Assembly (NCBI RefSeq): GCF_008831285.2
Contig: NC_045140.1
Location: 9,794,505-9,858,504 of the forward strand
Length of the DNA stretch: 64,000 nucleotides
From: Nymphaea colorata
Taxonomy: Eukaryota; Streptophyta; Magnoliopsida; Nymphaeales; Nymphaeaceae
Direction: 5' to 3'
Shown here one piece after another: positions 26,842 to 40,015 of the stretch. The notes beneath the pieces are model-generated. The model saw only the letters and a program-made list of their open reading frames with translations. It did not search any database and had not been told where the DNA came from. Within the stretch, counting starts at the first letter, position 1, and every line of letters begins with the position of its first letter. The translations under genes were made by a program, and so were the position numbers.

Positions 26842-29028
26842 TAGAGATGTCATGTCAATGAATTGGATTCGAATGATATCCAACCAAATTGTATTAAATA
26901 AATATAATATGAAAAAGAAAATGATATTCGAATACGAAATTGGATCGGATTCAGTTTTAAAAAATGACGTCCGATCAAATTCGGATTCCTATATGTTATC
27001 AAATAAATATTCGATCAGATAATAAATGGAAACTGGATATCCGAATCCGAATTTATATTTCAAGATCTGCATTTAAATATCTGAATCCACATTCATATAT
27101 CCAGATCTAGATTTAAATATCTGAATCTGGAACCATAGCTAAAATTGAAATTTGAATATAATAAGAAACCTAAATCCAAGTCCGGTCCAGGTGGGTTTCA
27201 AACTTTCATGTGAGGACCGTATTCAGGTGAACATCGTTGCACTCTCCCACCAGCTTATTTATTTCTTATTTTTTGAAAAATGAATGAACGCAGAGGCGGC
27301 GGCGTCGTCCCAGAGTTGCAGCCGAACTCTCTTCATCAATAAAAAAGCAAGAACATGGCGTCGTCGCCTTCCACGAATTCATCTGACCTCTCTTCAACAT
27401 TTGACCCGACATGGCCCATGCCAACCATCTTTGAGAGCGAGTCTACATGATTCTTCCCTGTTGTAGTGCTTGCTACATGCTTCAAAGTATCAAGGACCTC
27501 GTCGATGGATTCTGAGTACCTTCTCCATTGTCTCGGTCATGCGATCTGACAACCATCTTCCTCAACCAAGCTGCTTGAGATTGTCATCTACGTCCTCCTT
27601 CGCCACATTCACCATGAGCAACTCCACCCAATTAACGACTAGTCTTGTTGTTACTGCCAGATCCCCAACTTGCGCCTCTTATGCAAAGGCAAACTCATGG
27701 AGTACCTGTACTGCGTTAGCTTTGTTATAATAGCCATTGTAATTACAGAACCTTTCTCTCTCTCTTAGCAATGAGTTTATTGGGGGTTTGCAGAACTATT
27801 AAAACTCATTTGGGAATACAGTAAGTTAATAACAACATTAGCTTTGGTTCTCACTGGGATTCAGTAAATAATATGAATCCTTTGTTGGGTTGTTTATTTT
27901 TTTTTTTGTTCTTATGACCTTTCTCTTTGATAATGGTTATTTTTCAAAAGGAAAAGTTGCAACATTACAAAATTTGGAAAGAGGGGGTGGGTGGTTACAT
28001 TAAATAAGTCTAAAATTCAGGAAAGGCGTCCAGCAAAAAAAGATCATATCCACCATATTTTGCCAACAGGTATGTTAAATGCTGATATTCATAGTGGCTA
28101 GGGAAGAGCTGAAGCATATCCTGATGGAGCTAATTTTGATAATCTATAGCATGTTCTAATTCAGGGTTGTGGTTAAGCATAATTAATCACCAATCAGTCA
28201 GTATTGACGCTAAAGTCAACTTGAACCAGAACTACACCGATAGACAGTTTCAATTGAGAGAGAGAGGGACTTCTAATAACATTACGGCCTCGTACGAAGA
28301 AATTAGGAAGAAAAATAAAATAACAAATAGAAACATTATAAGATAGACATAGACAGATTCAGATAGATGGTGTAGCAATTGCATCCAGCTTTATCTGTGC
28401 ACGCGCATCTATAGGCACCCAATTTCATTTTGCTGATATAAGACACATTTTAAATTGGGAAAATTTTGCATTCATACGATGTGAATTGGGACACGAGGAC
28501 CTGTTTTCTTTAGAAAATAACGACAAAGTATTGACAATAAGCAAATTTAGTCTTCCATCAAAAAAATGAGTGAGAATTGCTGAGAGAACCCCATTATAAA
28601 GGCACAAGGGTTGGCTATTTAAATCGCTTCTCCTTGGGGCAAACCTCCACTTAGATTAATCCCAAACAAGACTCGACCTACAATAACTTTGAGTTGGATA
28701 TTCAAATTTCAACTTTGGCCCAATTCAGTTTTAGATATATAAACTCGGATAGGGGTATTCAAGTTCAAGCATTCATTTTATTTCTCACTTTTTAAGTTTT
28801 TCATCCAATCGGACTTTGAATATAAAAGTCGGATGTGGATTGGATTCAAATTTCAAATTTGAAATCAGGTGCAAATTGGATTTGGATTTCAAATTTACAA
28901 ATTGGATTTGGATAGAGTAGGAAATTCTTTTCATTCATATTCGAAACCAAATTCAAGTATATCAACATCTGAAAATCAGATATGATAAATGGCATATCTG
29001 ATCTGAATCTGACCCATTGACATCCCTA
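26842..29028. mobile_element. hAT-like DNA element (2.2 kb) nested in a Copia LTR
   Basis: Left end TAGAGATGTCA and right end, reverse complemented, TAGGGATGTCAATGGG: hAT-type terminal inverted repeats. The 8-base flanks are TCAATACG (26834-26841) and TTAACATG (29029-29036). The unbroken LTR copy has TCAACACG at the matching place, so both flanks derive from it by C-to-T changes only, which supports an 8-bp target-site duplication. Subterminal regions (26870-27150, 28690-29010) are rich in GGATTCGAAT/ATTTGGATTT words. No transposase is recognised inside; a CT-rich stretch at 27290-27730 has short frames of unknown meaning. Confidence 0.68.
27280..27740 (+). other. Unidentified codon-rich patch inside hAT-like element
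   Basis: The most gene-like base composition in the element: two open frames (27284-27466, 27470-27730), Ser/Thr/Leu-rich, without motifs I recognise. Could be a captured host fragment or a decayed transposase in another frame. No function assigned. Confidence 0.25.
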
Positions 29029-29305
29029 TTAACATGCACATGAAATAGATATATTCAACTAGAGGGAAAAAGTCATTTTTACAATGTGTGTGTGAGCCTT
29101 ATTATATAGGTTACAATTTCTCAAAGGGATTACACTCAAGGGGAATATGAATCGATTCCAGATTTAATGAGATTTTCCTTCTTTGGCTTTTGCTGAGATT
29201 ATCTTCAACCTCTTTCTTGGTGATGTCAATAGTTTTCTTGGTAAAGTCAATCTTCTTATGCTCATTTCACTCTTTCTTTCTTTCCAAGATTATCATCAAC
29301 GGCTT

Positions 29306-32300
29306 TCATAATAGTCTTGGTAACATTGTGATTTCCTTATCAATTTGGGTAGAATGATTAACACTCTTCTTCAAATCAAGTTGTTGGAAAATGCTGAGTT
29401 GTCTTCTCAAGGTCTTGAAAACTTCTTTTGAGAGTGTCTTACTAAAAATATCTGTAACTTGTTTCTTTGTTAAAATGTACTTAGTTTTTAATTGCTTGAT
29501 GCTCAAACATAATGATAGTTGATTTAAATGTGCTTGATTTTATTATGAAAAACTGGATTCGCAAATATGTAAAGAGAGCTCTTGTCACAAAATAAGAGTG
29601 GAATTTTTTCTATTTTGACTCCAATATCTGTGAGAAGAAATTGTATCCATGTCATTTTAGCTGTCGTAGATATCATGGCCCTATACTCAGCCTCGTTGCT
29701 ACATTTAGATACACTCTTTTGTTCAGTGGCACTCCAAGAGATGCAATTTATGCCTAAGAATACACAAAAGCTCTTTGTTGGTATTCTGGTTTGAGAACAT
29801 CCAACCCAATTTGAGTCAAAATAAACATATCAGTCAAATGTGCTCTGCTTTAAAATATTGATACCCATATCACTGATCCTTTGTTGATCCTTTGTTTTAT
29901 CTGAGAATTCTTTGGCGGTTTGCTCGTGTCCTTATAAAGGTTGATGCATAAATTAACTAATGTAACTGATAGCAAAGGATATTTCAGGATGAGTGGGGTC
30001 ATCAAAATCTTATCATCTACCTCAACATGGGGCAATTTGGAACTCATAGAAGTGTTGCTCAACCTGCAATCTTCCATCCTTGCTCTTTTAAGGATGTCTT
30101 TAGCATATTTCATTTCACACAAAAAAAAAATCCCTTGAGATGTCCACTATACTTCTATGCCCAAGAAATAAATAAGGCACCAAGATCTTTGACTGGAAAT
30201 TTAGAGCAAAATTTGTCAATCAAGACTTGAAGGGAAGTACAACAATTTCCTATTAAGACCATATCATCTACATAAACCAGAAATATGAGAGTTGTAGATT
30301 TGTGATGGAGGACGAACATGGAAGGATTTGGAGGAGTGAAACCATAATCAAGAACTAGAATATGCTTAACCATACAAACAAAGCTCACGATGCTTACTTG
30401 AGGTCGTAAAGTGATCCTTAAAGCTTGAACACATAATTAAGGTTATCTCCATCCTCATATCTAGGAGGTTGCCGCATGCATACATCCTCAAGTATGGTTT
30501 CGTAAAGGAAGACATTCTTAATGCCAGGTTGCTGAATCTCCCAATGTCCAAAAATAGTAATAGATAATACCATGTGAATGGTAGTGGGTCATGACAGGAG
30601 AGAAGTGAGGGAAACCTGTAGCCATAAGCTTTGCTTTCATGGTCCTAAAGACCCATTTAGATAGATCTCACAAGATTCATCTTAGAGTTGTAGGGAACAA
30701 GTCTCCAAGTTTGGTTTTCATTCAAAGCTTTTATCCCTTTGTCCATAGCAGCCTTTCATCTTTGGTGTTTGAGAGCCTCTTGAACATTTTTGGGCTCCTT
30801 GGGAACTCCCTGATAGAGATGGTGCAGGTTGGCATATTTTGGATTGGGCTTATGGGTGTCAACCGTAGATCACGTCATCATAGTTCTTTAGTGCACTTCT
30901 AGATTAAGAGTTTCTTCTTGAGTAAAATGTTTAAACTCATCAGAAGCTCAACGATTGTCTTGTGGTATGGCTTCAAGAGTTGAGACGTCATGATCATGAG
31001 TAGTTCTTTTCTGATCAAGGATGAGTTATGGGCTGGTGTCATTTCCTTGTTGGGCATTTTCAGCATTCATACTGGACTCTTAAGTGGCTGGGCATAAGGC
31101 TACAGATCATGTATAGCTTGTGTATGTCCATCAATAGTGGTACCTGCTATATCTTGTGAAGAATATTCATGGGTCTCAATCCATTCATCAAAAGAAACCA
31201 AGTCGGTCATTAGAGAGTCACCTTCATATAAACCAGTAAGATTATGAGAAGGAAGTTTCATCAATGCTAGGACAAAAGCATCTATATCCCTTGTATTGTA
31301 GGCTATATCTAAGAAAAATGAAAGGTAATGAGTGCGGTTCCATTTTATCTTTAGCATAGTCTCTCAAGTAAGGAAAACAATAACTTCAAAAAATACAAAG
31401 ATAATCATATCTAACATGTCGACCAAAGAGTCTAAAAGAAAGAGAGTCCATGTCAATAAAAAATGATGAGAATATATTGATGAGAAAGATAGCATTAAGC
31501 AAAGGCTTAAAACTAGAAACATTTGGGAACAATAGCATGAAAAAGCAATGTGGGGCCCAATTCAATAATATTTATGTGTTTCCTCTTTGCTAATCCGTTT
31601 TGCTCTTTAGTGAAAGGACAAGATAACTGCTTCTTAATTCCTAACATCCTTTAAGTATTTGTCAAATTTATGACTGATAGGTTTGCCTTCTCCATTGAAT
31701 TGAAAAATTTTATTTTTCTTGTCAATTTGCCTCTCAACGTAAATGCATAAACAGTAAAAAAATTCAGACTTTGCTTTTAAAGGATATATAGTAAACAGTA
31801 AAAAAATTCAGACTTTCCTTTTAAAGGATATATAGCCATGAAAATCTTTAATAATTGTCCATCCAAAATGAAAGGTAACCGGTGCCGAACCCCACAAACT
31901 TGAATGGACTTTTTCTAAAACTTCATTGCTATCATAAACTCGACTAGAAAAAAACAATTTACATGCATTCCTAACTTGACAACTACTACAAATAAAAGCT
32001 TATGTAGAATTATATGAACACATTTGAATTAAATTTTACAAATGTTTGATGACCCTGGCATGAGGATGCCTCAACGAATGATGCCAATCATCTTCTGAAA
32101 CACGAAAAAACCTATCAAAAAATAAAGCAACATGTAGATGCTGATTTTCATCCCCAATACTGTAGAGACCATTTTTCTTAGCTATCTATGCCACTATTTT
32201 CTCAGTTCTCGACCATGAATTCAAAAATATAAGATAAATTTCAAAAAGTTGACTAACAAGATAATAAATTTCAAAAAGTTGACTAACAGAATAATAAACT

Positions 32301-33340
32301 CTTCTTTAAATTTAGAGCATACAGTATGTTAGAGAGATGAATAGATATGTCGTTAGAAACAATTTGGTTTTGTCCAACATGAGATATAGGTAAAGTATGA
32401 CCATTTCCCAATTATGTAATTTTGAAATTGATAAGGTGAGCTGTTAAAAAGTTTGCCTGAATTTTCAGTCATATGTGTCGACACCTTGGCATCGGCAAAC
32501 CCCTCAGAGTCATGTGAGTTTGCATATTAACAGCAGCCAAGGCTTGTTGTTTGTCCTTCACTTGATATGTATCATTTAAGCATTTAAAACACTTAATAGC
32601 AGAGTGGTGTTTCTTTCCACAAATTTGGCACACATTAGACTGTTTATTCTTATTATCATTATTTTGTTGATAGGTGTCACATCCCCTATTGTTATATCTA
32701 CTTCATTGACCATGCCCATGATTAGATTGGTAATTAGCCATAGCCATAATCAGAGTAGAAGTAGGAGTCTTAAGTTGAGCATCAAAACTCTAAAGTAGAG
32801 GTACAACTTTTTCATAAGAGGAAGTGGGCGGATCATAGAAGTCACAGAAGATTCATATCCTTCTCCTTATCTTTGAAGGAGCCAATAGACTTGAGCATCG
32901 TCAACCATTGGTTTTCCTTATAACAGAAAGATCATTACATATACGTTTAAACTTCTGACTATATTCTTCAACAAAGTCTCTATTATTTTGGAGAGAGGTT
33001 AACAGGTGCATCAGATGAAACTCTCTTTCATGAGAACTTTGGGAATATACATTTAATAAGACATTTTACATTTCACATGAGGTCTTCAAACCTATAACCT
33101 TGTCAATAGCACTTTCAGACAAAGTGTCGGTGATCCAATCAAAAGGATCAAAAACATACTCAGGTGGTGCGTCTCCCATATAAAGAAACCTTGAAGATCT
33201 TGACTTTCAATCCTAGCAAGAACTTGGGTTTTTTAAAGTAAGAAATTTTCAGACGTCAACTGGAGGGAGACGAAATTAGATACGTTAATTGTTGAAGGAT
33301 ATGAAAAAACATTCGAAGAGACGTTCATGGATGACGACAC
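29306..33340 (-). pseudogene. Decayed gag-pol of the old Copia element
   Basis: Read leftward: gag start near 33340 with FVSLQLTSENFLL; zinc knuckle CQICGKKHHSAIKC around 32620-32640 (CX2CX4HX4C); integrase with KEQNGLAKRKH near 31600; RT with FLVYVDDMVLIGN around 30270 and KDLGALF; and an RNase H tail KYILTKKQVTDIFSKTLSKE at about 29470-29400. Many stops and frame changes separate these, so no product is expected. Confidence 0.75.
31748..31835. repeat. 44-bp tandem duplication inside Copia debris
   Basis: Two adjacent copies starting TAAACAGTAAAAAAATTCAG with one G/C mismatch. Located in the integrase region of the decayed element, so it arose after insertion. Confidence 0.9.
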
Positions 33341-33358
33341 CATATATGCTTTGATCCA

Positions 33359-33769
33359 TTAAAGAAATTATACCAAGGAAAGAAAAAGACTAGGATTAAC
33401 GTGGCTTGGCTTGATTCAAGCATACGTCCACAATCAACACGCACAGGAAACATAATTCAACATGTGAGAAAAGGTTGTTTTTACAATGTGCATGTGAGAC
33501 TTATTGTATAGGCTACAATTTCTCGATGTGATTATTCTCAAGAGAAATATGAACCAATTCCAGTTTTAATGAGATTTTTCCTCTTTGCCTTTTGCTGAGA
33601 TTATCTTCAACAGTTCTTGGTGATGTCAACAGTTTTCTTGGTAACAACAATCTTCTTGTGCTCGAGTTCCCATCTTTCTATCTTTCTAAGATTATCTTCA
33701 ATGGCTTTCATGACAGTCTTGGTAACATTGTGCTTTCCTTCCTTATTAGTTTGGGTAGAATCATTAACA
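33359..33769 (-). repeat. 5' LTR of the old Copia element
   Basis: Uninterrupted LTR copy, about 411 bp. It serves as the reference that reveals the hAT-like insertion in the other LTR. Confidence 0.7.
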
Positions 33770-35497
33770 GGTCATGAGATGAAGAAGGCGAAATGATTAA
33801 AGGATTTTGTGTGGAGCTTTTGCAAGGATGTTTACAGGGCTCAACACATGAGGGATAAAAAGAAGGAATTGCTGGATATTTGGTTGGAGTTTGGGGTTTT
33901 ATGCAGAGATGGCAACATTTGGGAGGAGAACTCAACAGTTCTGCATGTAGTTTTATTTCAATAGGGAGGTCAAAACTGTTGTGGAGGCTATTTAAAGCTA
34001 GTTGATGGCAAAAGGTTACAAGAAGATGTCAGATGGGAGGAAATGAGGCAGAGCTTGGAATTTTAGAGCGGAGCTTGTTGCTCCTGTCGTAGGCATAGCA
34101 GAAGCCCATAGTGATCTTCAACAACAGAGGTTTGTGTAGAAGGATGAAAGGAACCATAGAAGGCAGTAGACGTTTGTCCTCAAAGTGATGCATCATAAAA
34201 TGCAATCTTCACAGATTGGAGTTCACAGATGGTAGCATTCGAATCGAGGTAGGCAGATGGGTGAGGTTGCTAAAAGATGAAAACCTGGTATCTGATAATG
34301 GCTGACAGAGAAACCGATGCTGAAGAATGCTTAACCATTTTGACTACTCAAGAATGATAAAAAGATAACCACCCCAAGTACTACAGTTCCCATTTAATCT
34401 CACGTCATAAAAAGTTAATTATTAATACACATTAACAATTAAGTAGTACTAATTGTCTCTCCTATTTGTCGTTAGCATTGCCCTTTTGCACCCAAGTGTT
34501 CCCATCTATAAGAGAAGTAACCAGTGGTATTAGGACGTCTCCTTGCACATGCTGCATAGGATGGGGTACCACAAAACTGAGGAAGACATTTGAATGCAGA
34601 AATAAATTAAAAATAATAAAATTTATAATTCTAAAAGAAATTGATCACCATCTAAGCCCATAAAGCAGTACAATTTCCAGCACGAGGCAAAGTGGGCTCA
34701 GACCCATCATATTCGAGGTGCTGCACTCACTACTCAGATCCCCACATCAAGACTTTAGTCCAAGTAACAAAGCGTCAGCAGATGCATCAATGCTAGAAAA
34801 CAGAGTGCCTCTACGTAGATCCTTGAGATTGGCAAAGGGGCATCGATGGTGTACTTGAAGTCCATCTTCAGCACAATCAAAGTTTAGACCCTTTCTGGTT
34901 CTTTTGTCCTTTTGAGACTTATTCTGTATCCAAAATTCAAATACGTTAGTTGGATCTAACAAGATCCAATTTCTTTTCAAATCAATCCAGATCCAAAGTC
35001 CAGAATGTGAAATTGTTGAGTGGCCGAGTACTCTCAAGTAGCGTTTGATAGGTGAAGACATTCTTCCTCTGACAGAGAAATCCGACTTTCGTCTTTAAAT
35101 AAGCTATCGCTGCCTGCAACCGGATGCCGCGGGATGTAGCAGCCAACGGCTGCGATGCGCTATCACCAGTTGAAGGTGATAACTGTCGCAGAACCTACTT
35201 ACTGATCCCTTGTCTGACACGTAGCCTTTACGGGGATGTGAATCGGAAGAAAGCCGAGCCTAACCGGGCGGTACGATATTGGCGGCATTAATGATATCAA
35301 AACTCCCTCCATCCTCCACCGTCGCTCTATCCTCTCGTTCCCGGGCCCTGCCTGTTGGACTCTCCGCCAGAAGGAGGTTGCCGATAAATCAGAACGCATT
35401 GAAAGGATGACAAGCCGTCACCTGCCATAGAGAGAGAGAGAGAGAGTGTGTGTGTTCGTTTGCGTTCGCTGCTATAAGGAATCGATTGAACTGGAAA
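33770..35497. other. Region upstream of PHYLLO
   Basis: No gene recognised in 33770-35000. GC content rises from about 35100 towards the PHYLLO start. A TTTAAATA motif lies near 35095 and a (GA)n(GT)n tract at 35431-35455, in what should be the 5' UTR or core promoter. Promoter elements are not resolvable from sequence alone. Confidence 0.45.
35431..35455. repeat. (GA)n(TG)n tract in PHYLLO 5' leader
   Basis: Short GA then TG repeat, ending about 43 bases before the PHYLLO ATG. GA-rich leaders are common near plant transcription starts. Confidence 0.85.
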
Positions 35498-35668
35498 ATG
35501 AGGGCGACTTTGCCGGAAAGGAAAACGGTTACCGGCCGTCTCGACCTTTTTCACGGTGTGACGCCGCTCGCCCGGCGCAAATCACCGCTGTCCTATTTCC
35601 CGACGCGTTCGCCGCGTAAATTGGCATCCCTCGAGCTCTCGCGCTTCAGTTTTCTGCCTGGTTTGAAG
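35498..35668 (+). CDS. PHYLLO: PHYLLO exon 1, plastid transit peptide
   Basis: 57 codons starting [15 protein letters not shown], rich in Arg, Ser, Pro and Leu with few acidic residues, typical of a chloroplast targeting peptide. The donor GT at 35669 gives a phase-0 junction to VVKASISRG in exon 2. An in-frame extension upstream has no ATG, so this ATG is preferred. Confidence 0.75.
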
Positions 35669-38600
35669 GTGTGCAAAGCTCTTCGAATACTTATTATGTG
35701 GTGCTCCCTTTAGTTACTGAAAGTGAATTACTGCATGTGATCGTTGCGTAGGTCAATTATCATTGAAGCCATGTGAATTTTACGTTCCTTACGGATATTG
35801 AAGCTGAAATGTCTTCCTATTGTATCATAACGGGTGAGAATAGGGTCATTACGCTATCTCAGATCACCACAAAAACCTGGATAGGTGTGCTATTAGTTTG
35901 AGACCCATCATATGTAAACCAATTCTTAGAAACCCTTTTTCAGCAAGGATTCAGCTAAATTACCTTGTAGTTTTGTCCTCCAAGAGATGTAGGAGGGGAA
36001 CTTTGGCTGCATGTGCAATTCTAGGCCCTGCGACAGATAAGCTACAATGGTCTGGACAAAGTGTCGCGATCCTGGAAGAGTGAGCTAACTCCAGAAACCT
36101 GTCGTCGGTTCGAATCGCAGTCTGCAACTTCTGCATGTAGATGGAGTCACTAGTGATCGCTGTTCTGTAGTACGACGGAAAATTCATTCTCTGGTTTTGT
36201 TGGCGACACTCATCACAATATGGAGAACCACGTTTGCTGCAATTGGTCGGATAAACCTGTGAGCGGATAGGAACACATTACAACTGGTTTCCCAAAGATA
36301 TGGATTTGTAACAACTTGGATCAGTAACTGATCCCAACATCACAGCATCGAAAAAAAAACACTTATATAAGTGAAAAATCTCAAATTTCGTTGGCCAAGA
36401 GACAATACCAAAACGCCGAGTCTAGTATGCCATTTGTTCTACAACTTCCAAGGAGTGAGAACTACCATTCCAAGCCTTCTTGGGGGATTCCATCTGCAAA
36501 CTCAAGCCTTATGGTTAACAGATGTTGCCCATCATCATTTAGTTTTATTACCTTTATCTTTCTCATTACTGGTCATAGGTATAGAGCTCACTTTGGCATT
36601 GGGTACAGTATAGGTGATCTGCTCTAGATTTGCTTATTCTAATAAAAAATAATTAATTGGATTTTCCAGCTTAATGAGGAAAATTGTTTTGTGCAGGTAG
36701 TGAAAGCAAGCATTTCAAGAGGAACAGATGCTGTAGTGGACACTCTATCGAGGATGGAGTGTTCTGATTTTCCAGTTGAAATTTGTGAAACCCGTACCCT
36801 GCCCCCTGCCCTTACACTACGGGATGGTGTAATGGCTCTTCGTGAAGCCATTACAAATCTGAAATTGGACCCTCCTTGTCTGAAAAGTGGCGTCCTGAGA
36901 TACCAGGTGATCTTCCTTCTTTTTCATTTATAATATCATTTTTATTTGATTTCGCAATTGCACTAAGTTTAGCGTTCCTATCTTTGTATTCACTCTCTTT
37001 TAGCTCAATGTTGAATGCCAGCTGAACAGTATGATACAAGTCTTATTTCCGGGATCACCTCTCACTTTCCTCTTTGTTTTTTTTTTTTGTTTTGTTTTTT
37101 TGTTTTGTTTTTTTGTTTTTTTTTTTTTTTTAGTAACAACCATTTTATAAATTGCACTTTTATATTTTCCACACACAGACCACATGAATAAATACATGTA
37201 CACACACATAACATTCATGCATCCTGTAGCCTGTGACTACAAATTTAAAATTTTATCAAACTACCATGCTATAACTTATAACTCTTGTATGTTGGAGAAG
37301 GAGAAAGGCTAATCATGTTAATTCATTAGGAATTTCATCTGTTTATTTGGGAAACTGAGGAAAAATGATTATGAGAATTATCTGTAGTGAGATTTTCTTT
37401 TTAATAACTTTGTCATCATTCTTTTAATGGTGGTGGGGTTGTAGCACCCATCTTGTGTGCTTCGAGTCTACTTTTGGAGCATACTGCATGAAAGACAACC
37501 ATTTTCATGCTTGTGTCTCCACTAAAAGATGGACCCATAGAAAACACATATTAAGCAATAACAAGTTGGTTCAGTTCCTCTATCTGGTAGTTGATTACTA
37601 GCAACTCTTAATGAACAAGATCTTGTCTTCTCTGGTCATATGATTATTGACTGCAAACAGATGGCTTCTATGGAGATTCCTGTTACAAATGTTTACCATA
37701 AAATTTCTGGCATATGAAATTTTAGGGATAAACTGGGTATGCTATAGTCCAACTGTGCTGCTACTTATCATTTGACCTGTCACCTGATAGCTGATACCTT
37801 TTCCATAGATTTTCATGATGTAATTTTCTTTTTAACTTGTGGCTATGTGTGTAGTGGTTATCTTCTGGAAATATGCATTACGTTTAAAGTTTTTAGTGTC
37901 TTTTATAGTGGATATCCTGTTTCGATTATTTGGAACTGCAGAGATCTGGTTTCTGTACTTTGTAGTCTATACTGGCCATTTTGTACATGCAATGCTTATT
38001 CTAAAACTCTCACTGGGCATTCTGGAACTTCTAGTTACATTAGTATCCTCAATTATCTAGGAAAATATGCATCCATCCTTCATTTAGTTCATTCATTCTT
38101 CTTTCAGTTGACATTACAAGTTATGTCGAGGGCTTGTGTTATTAATGTGCTTGGCTGCAGATTGCTGTGCCTCCAAGCATAAAGGCTCTAGACTGGATTA
38201 TATGCCAACTACAGTCACATCAAATGCTCCCACAAATTTATTTTTCTCAAAAGCCAAGAGATGACTTCATGCACGAATCAAATGCATTGCTCGGAGTAAT
38301 GGCACTCTCTGGAATCGGGTGTGCAGTTTATTTTGAAGGGTCTGAGTTTCCTAATGAATTTATGAAAATGAAAAGGTATTCTTCTCTACTTCAACACATG
38401 AATTTTCTTTATACCTTGAACCCTTGACTCTGATTTGCTACTGAAAGCATTAATTTTGCGACAACAGAAATTAATTTCCCTATTCTGAATCATATTTGTT
38501 GAAACTGATTCAGTGGAAAAAGGCCAATGCTAGGTATGTAAACAATGACATATAAGTGACATATAACTCTATAAGTGCCAATGAGGGTTTGTTCAATTCA

Positions 38601-39967
38601 GGTTCAAGAAGTTCAGTTGCTCAATGCGTGGGGTATCCCTGTGCTATAATCTAGTATCATCTAACGAACCCCAGCTTCCATATCCAAAAGAAAAAGAAGA
38701 ACCAAATGGAAAAAAGAAGAAATTGATATTGAGATGTAAATTATTATTCAATGGTTATGCATTAAATAGAGCTCAAGTTTGTATGACATCATCTGAAGAT
38801 ATTTGATGAAGGCTATCTATATGTGTATATATTTTAAGGGTGGATCAGCAAAATTTGTCTTGCGGAGCTGGGCGGGGCCGGGGTGGGGTGTGGGGGAGGT
38901 GGGTTTATACTTTATATGTTTTATAAGAAATTTAAGAGGGTCCATTACTGGTTTATAAAAGTAAGAGGGTTAAATAACTTATATGTATTTTTTTTACATA
39001 CATACTTATGAAAATTTCTGAATTTCAAGGGGAGCTGGGCCTCCTGTTTGCGCCCTTGTTTATCATACTATATGTTTGATGTGCATAAGTATAGGTAGTT
39101 CTAACCGTGGTACCAAGGTATGATGTTAGTGGTAGCCCATGTTACATAATTAGCAGTAGTGAGCTTTGAGAAGGAGAATTCTCCATTTGATACCACATAC
39201 TCATCGTTGAAAATGAATCACACCACAAGCTCAAGAGATCAATACTTTAGATATCACCAAATGGGTCACAGGTCTCCAGACTCCAACAGCATAGTTCCCA
39301 AGGCAGGATATAAAAGTCATTTCTTCTACATGACTTTACCATGTATGAACATGCCTTGTCTGACAAAGGAACAGACATGAACAATCCTCACATATCAAGA
39401 GGTCTTTCACAAATGCCCCTACAAACCTCAAGGGGCGTACGTAGCTGGTTAGGGCCGTTAGGCTGGTGCCCTTGAAACTCCACATTGTCAGTTCGATTCC
39501 CGTGGGTGCTATTCCTTTGGGCCATGACACTCTAATTGATGTGCGTACTGTCTCCCACCAAGGCCCCAAAGCAACTTTGGACCCGAAAGGCAAGGGAAGG
39601 AGGGAAGCCTTGGCTTCTCATGCCAAATTGGCACAAATGGCCATACAACAGCCATACTAAGAGCCTTACAAGTTGTTACACACACAAGGCCATTCCCAAA
39701 AAGTGAGAGGGAGCCCAAAAATATGTACGATAAGGGTTTAAGCTTCAAAGAAGCATACAAAGGAATGGGGTAAAGCTTCCTCTATGTACACCATAGAGAA
39801 TGGAACTAGCTGGAATGCTTAGAAGCTGGCCATTCACAAGCTCTAACAGCTAGAGACGGGTCCTTGGAGATTAGTCAATGGCTAGCTTAGCCACAAAAAG
39901 AAATAAAAAATTTAAAGTTCAAAAATGAGAAAAAAAAAATGCATACCTAACACACACACCCGCACCC

Positions 39968-40015
<48 letters not shown>

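Larger units (their letters stand above)
26759..33769 (-). mobile_element. Old Copia element with an hAT-like insertion in one LTR
   Basis: Right LTR 33359-33769 (ends ATTAACA). Left LTR 26759-29363 is interrupted by 26842-29028. Shared LTR landmarks are GGATTAAC, GCTTGATTCAAGC, TACGTCCA, GGTTACAATTTCTC (GGCTACAATTTCTC on the right) and TTTGGGTAGAAT. Next to the right LTR, TGGATCAAAGCA on the minus strand is a primer site with one base lost. Flanks GGTCC and GGTCA fit a 5-bp duplication with one mismatch. Inside, minus-strand gag, integrase, RT and RNase H are all recognisable but riddled with stops and frameshifts. Clearly older than the elements in HEMB and PHYLLO. Confidence 0.78.

Noticed and set aside
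31748-31835. Short direct repeats considered as a CRISPR-like array
   Set aside because: Only two copies without spacers, in a plant nuclear transposon; ordinary tandem duplication. No CRISPR array anywhere in the window.
33770-34320. Purine-rich stretch upstream of PHYLLO considered as a decayed gene
   Set aside because: No frame longer than about 60 codons and no recognisable motif on either strand.
36090-36130. tRNA-like GGTTCGAATC word
   Set aside because: No matching acceptor or D-arm sequence upstream; cannot form a cloverleaf.
38602-38806. Possible extra PHYLLO exon after an ATTCAG acceptor, open for about 68 codons in the correct phase
   Set aside because: It ends in TGA, is Lys-rich without MenF motifs, and exon 3 (38375) joins directly to 40125 in phase, giving the expected [15 protein letters not shown] continuation.
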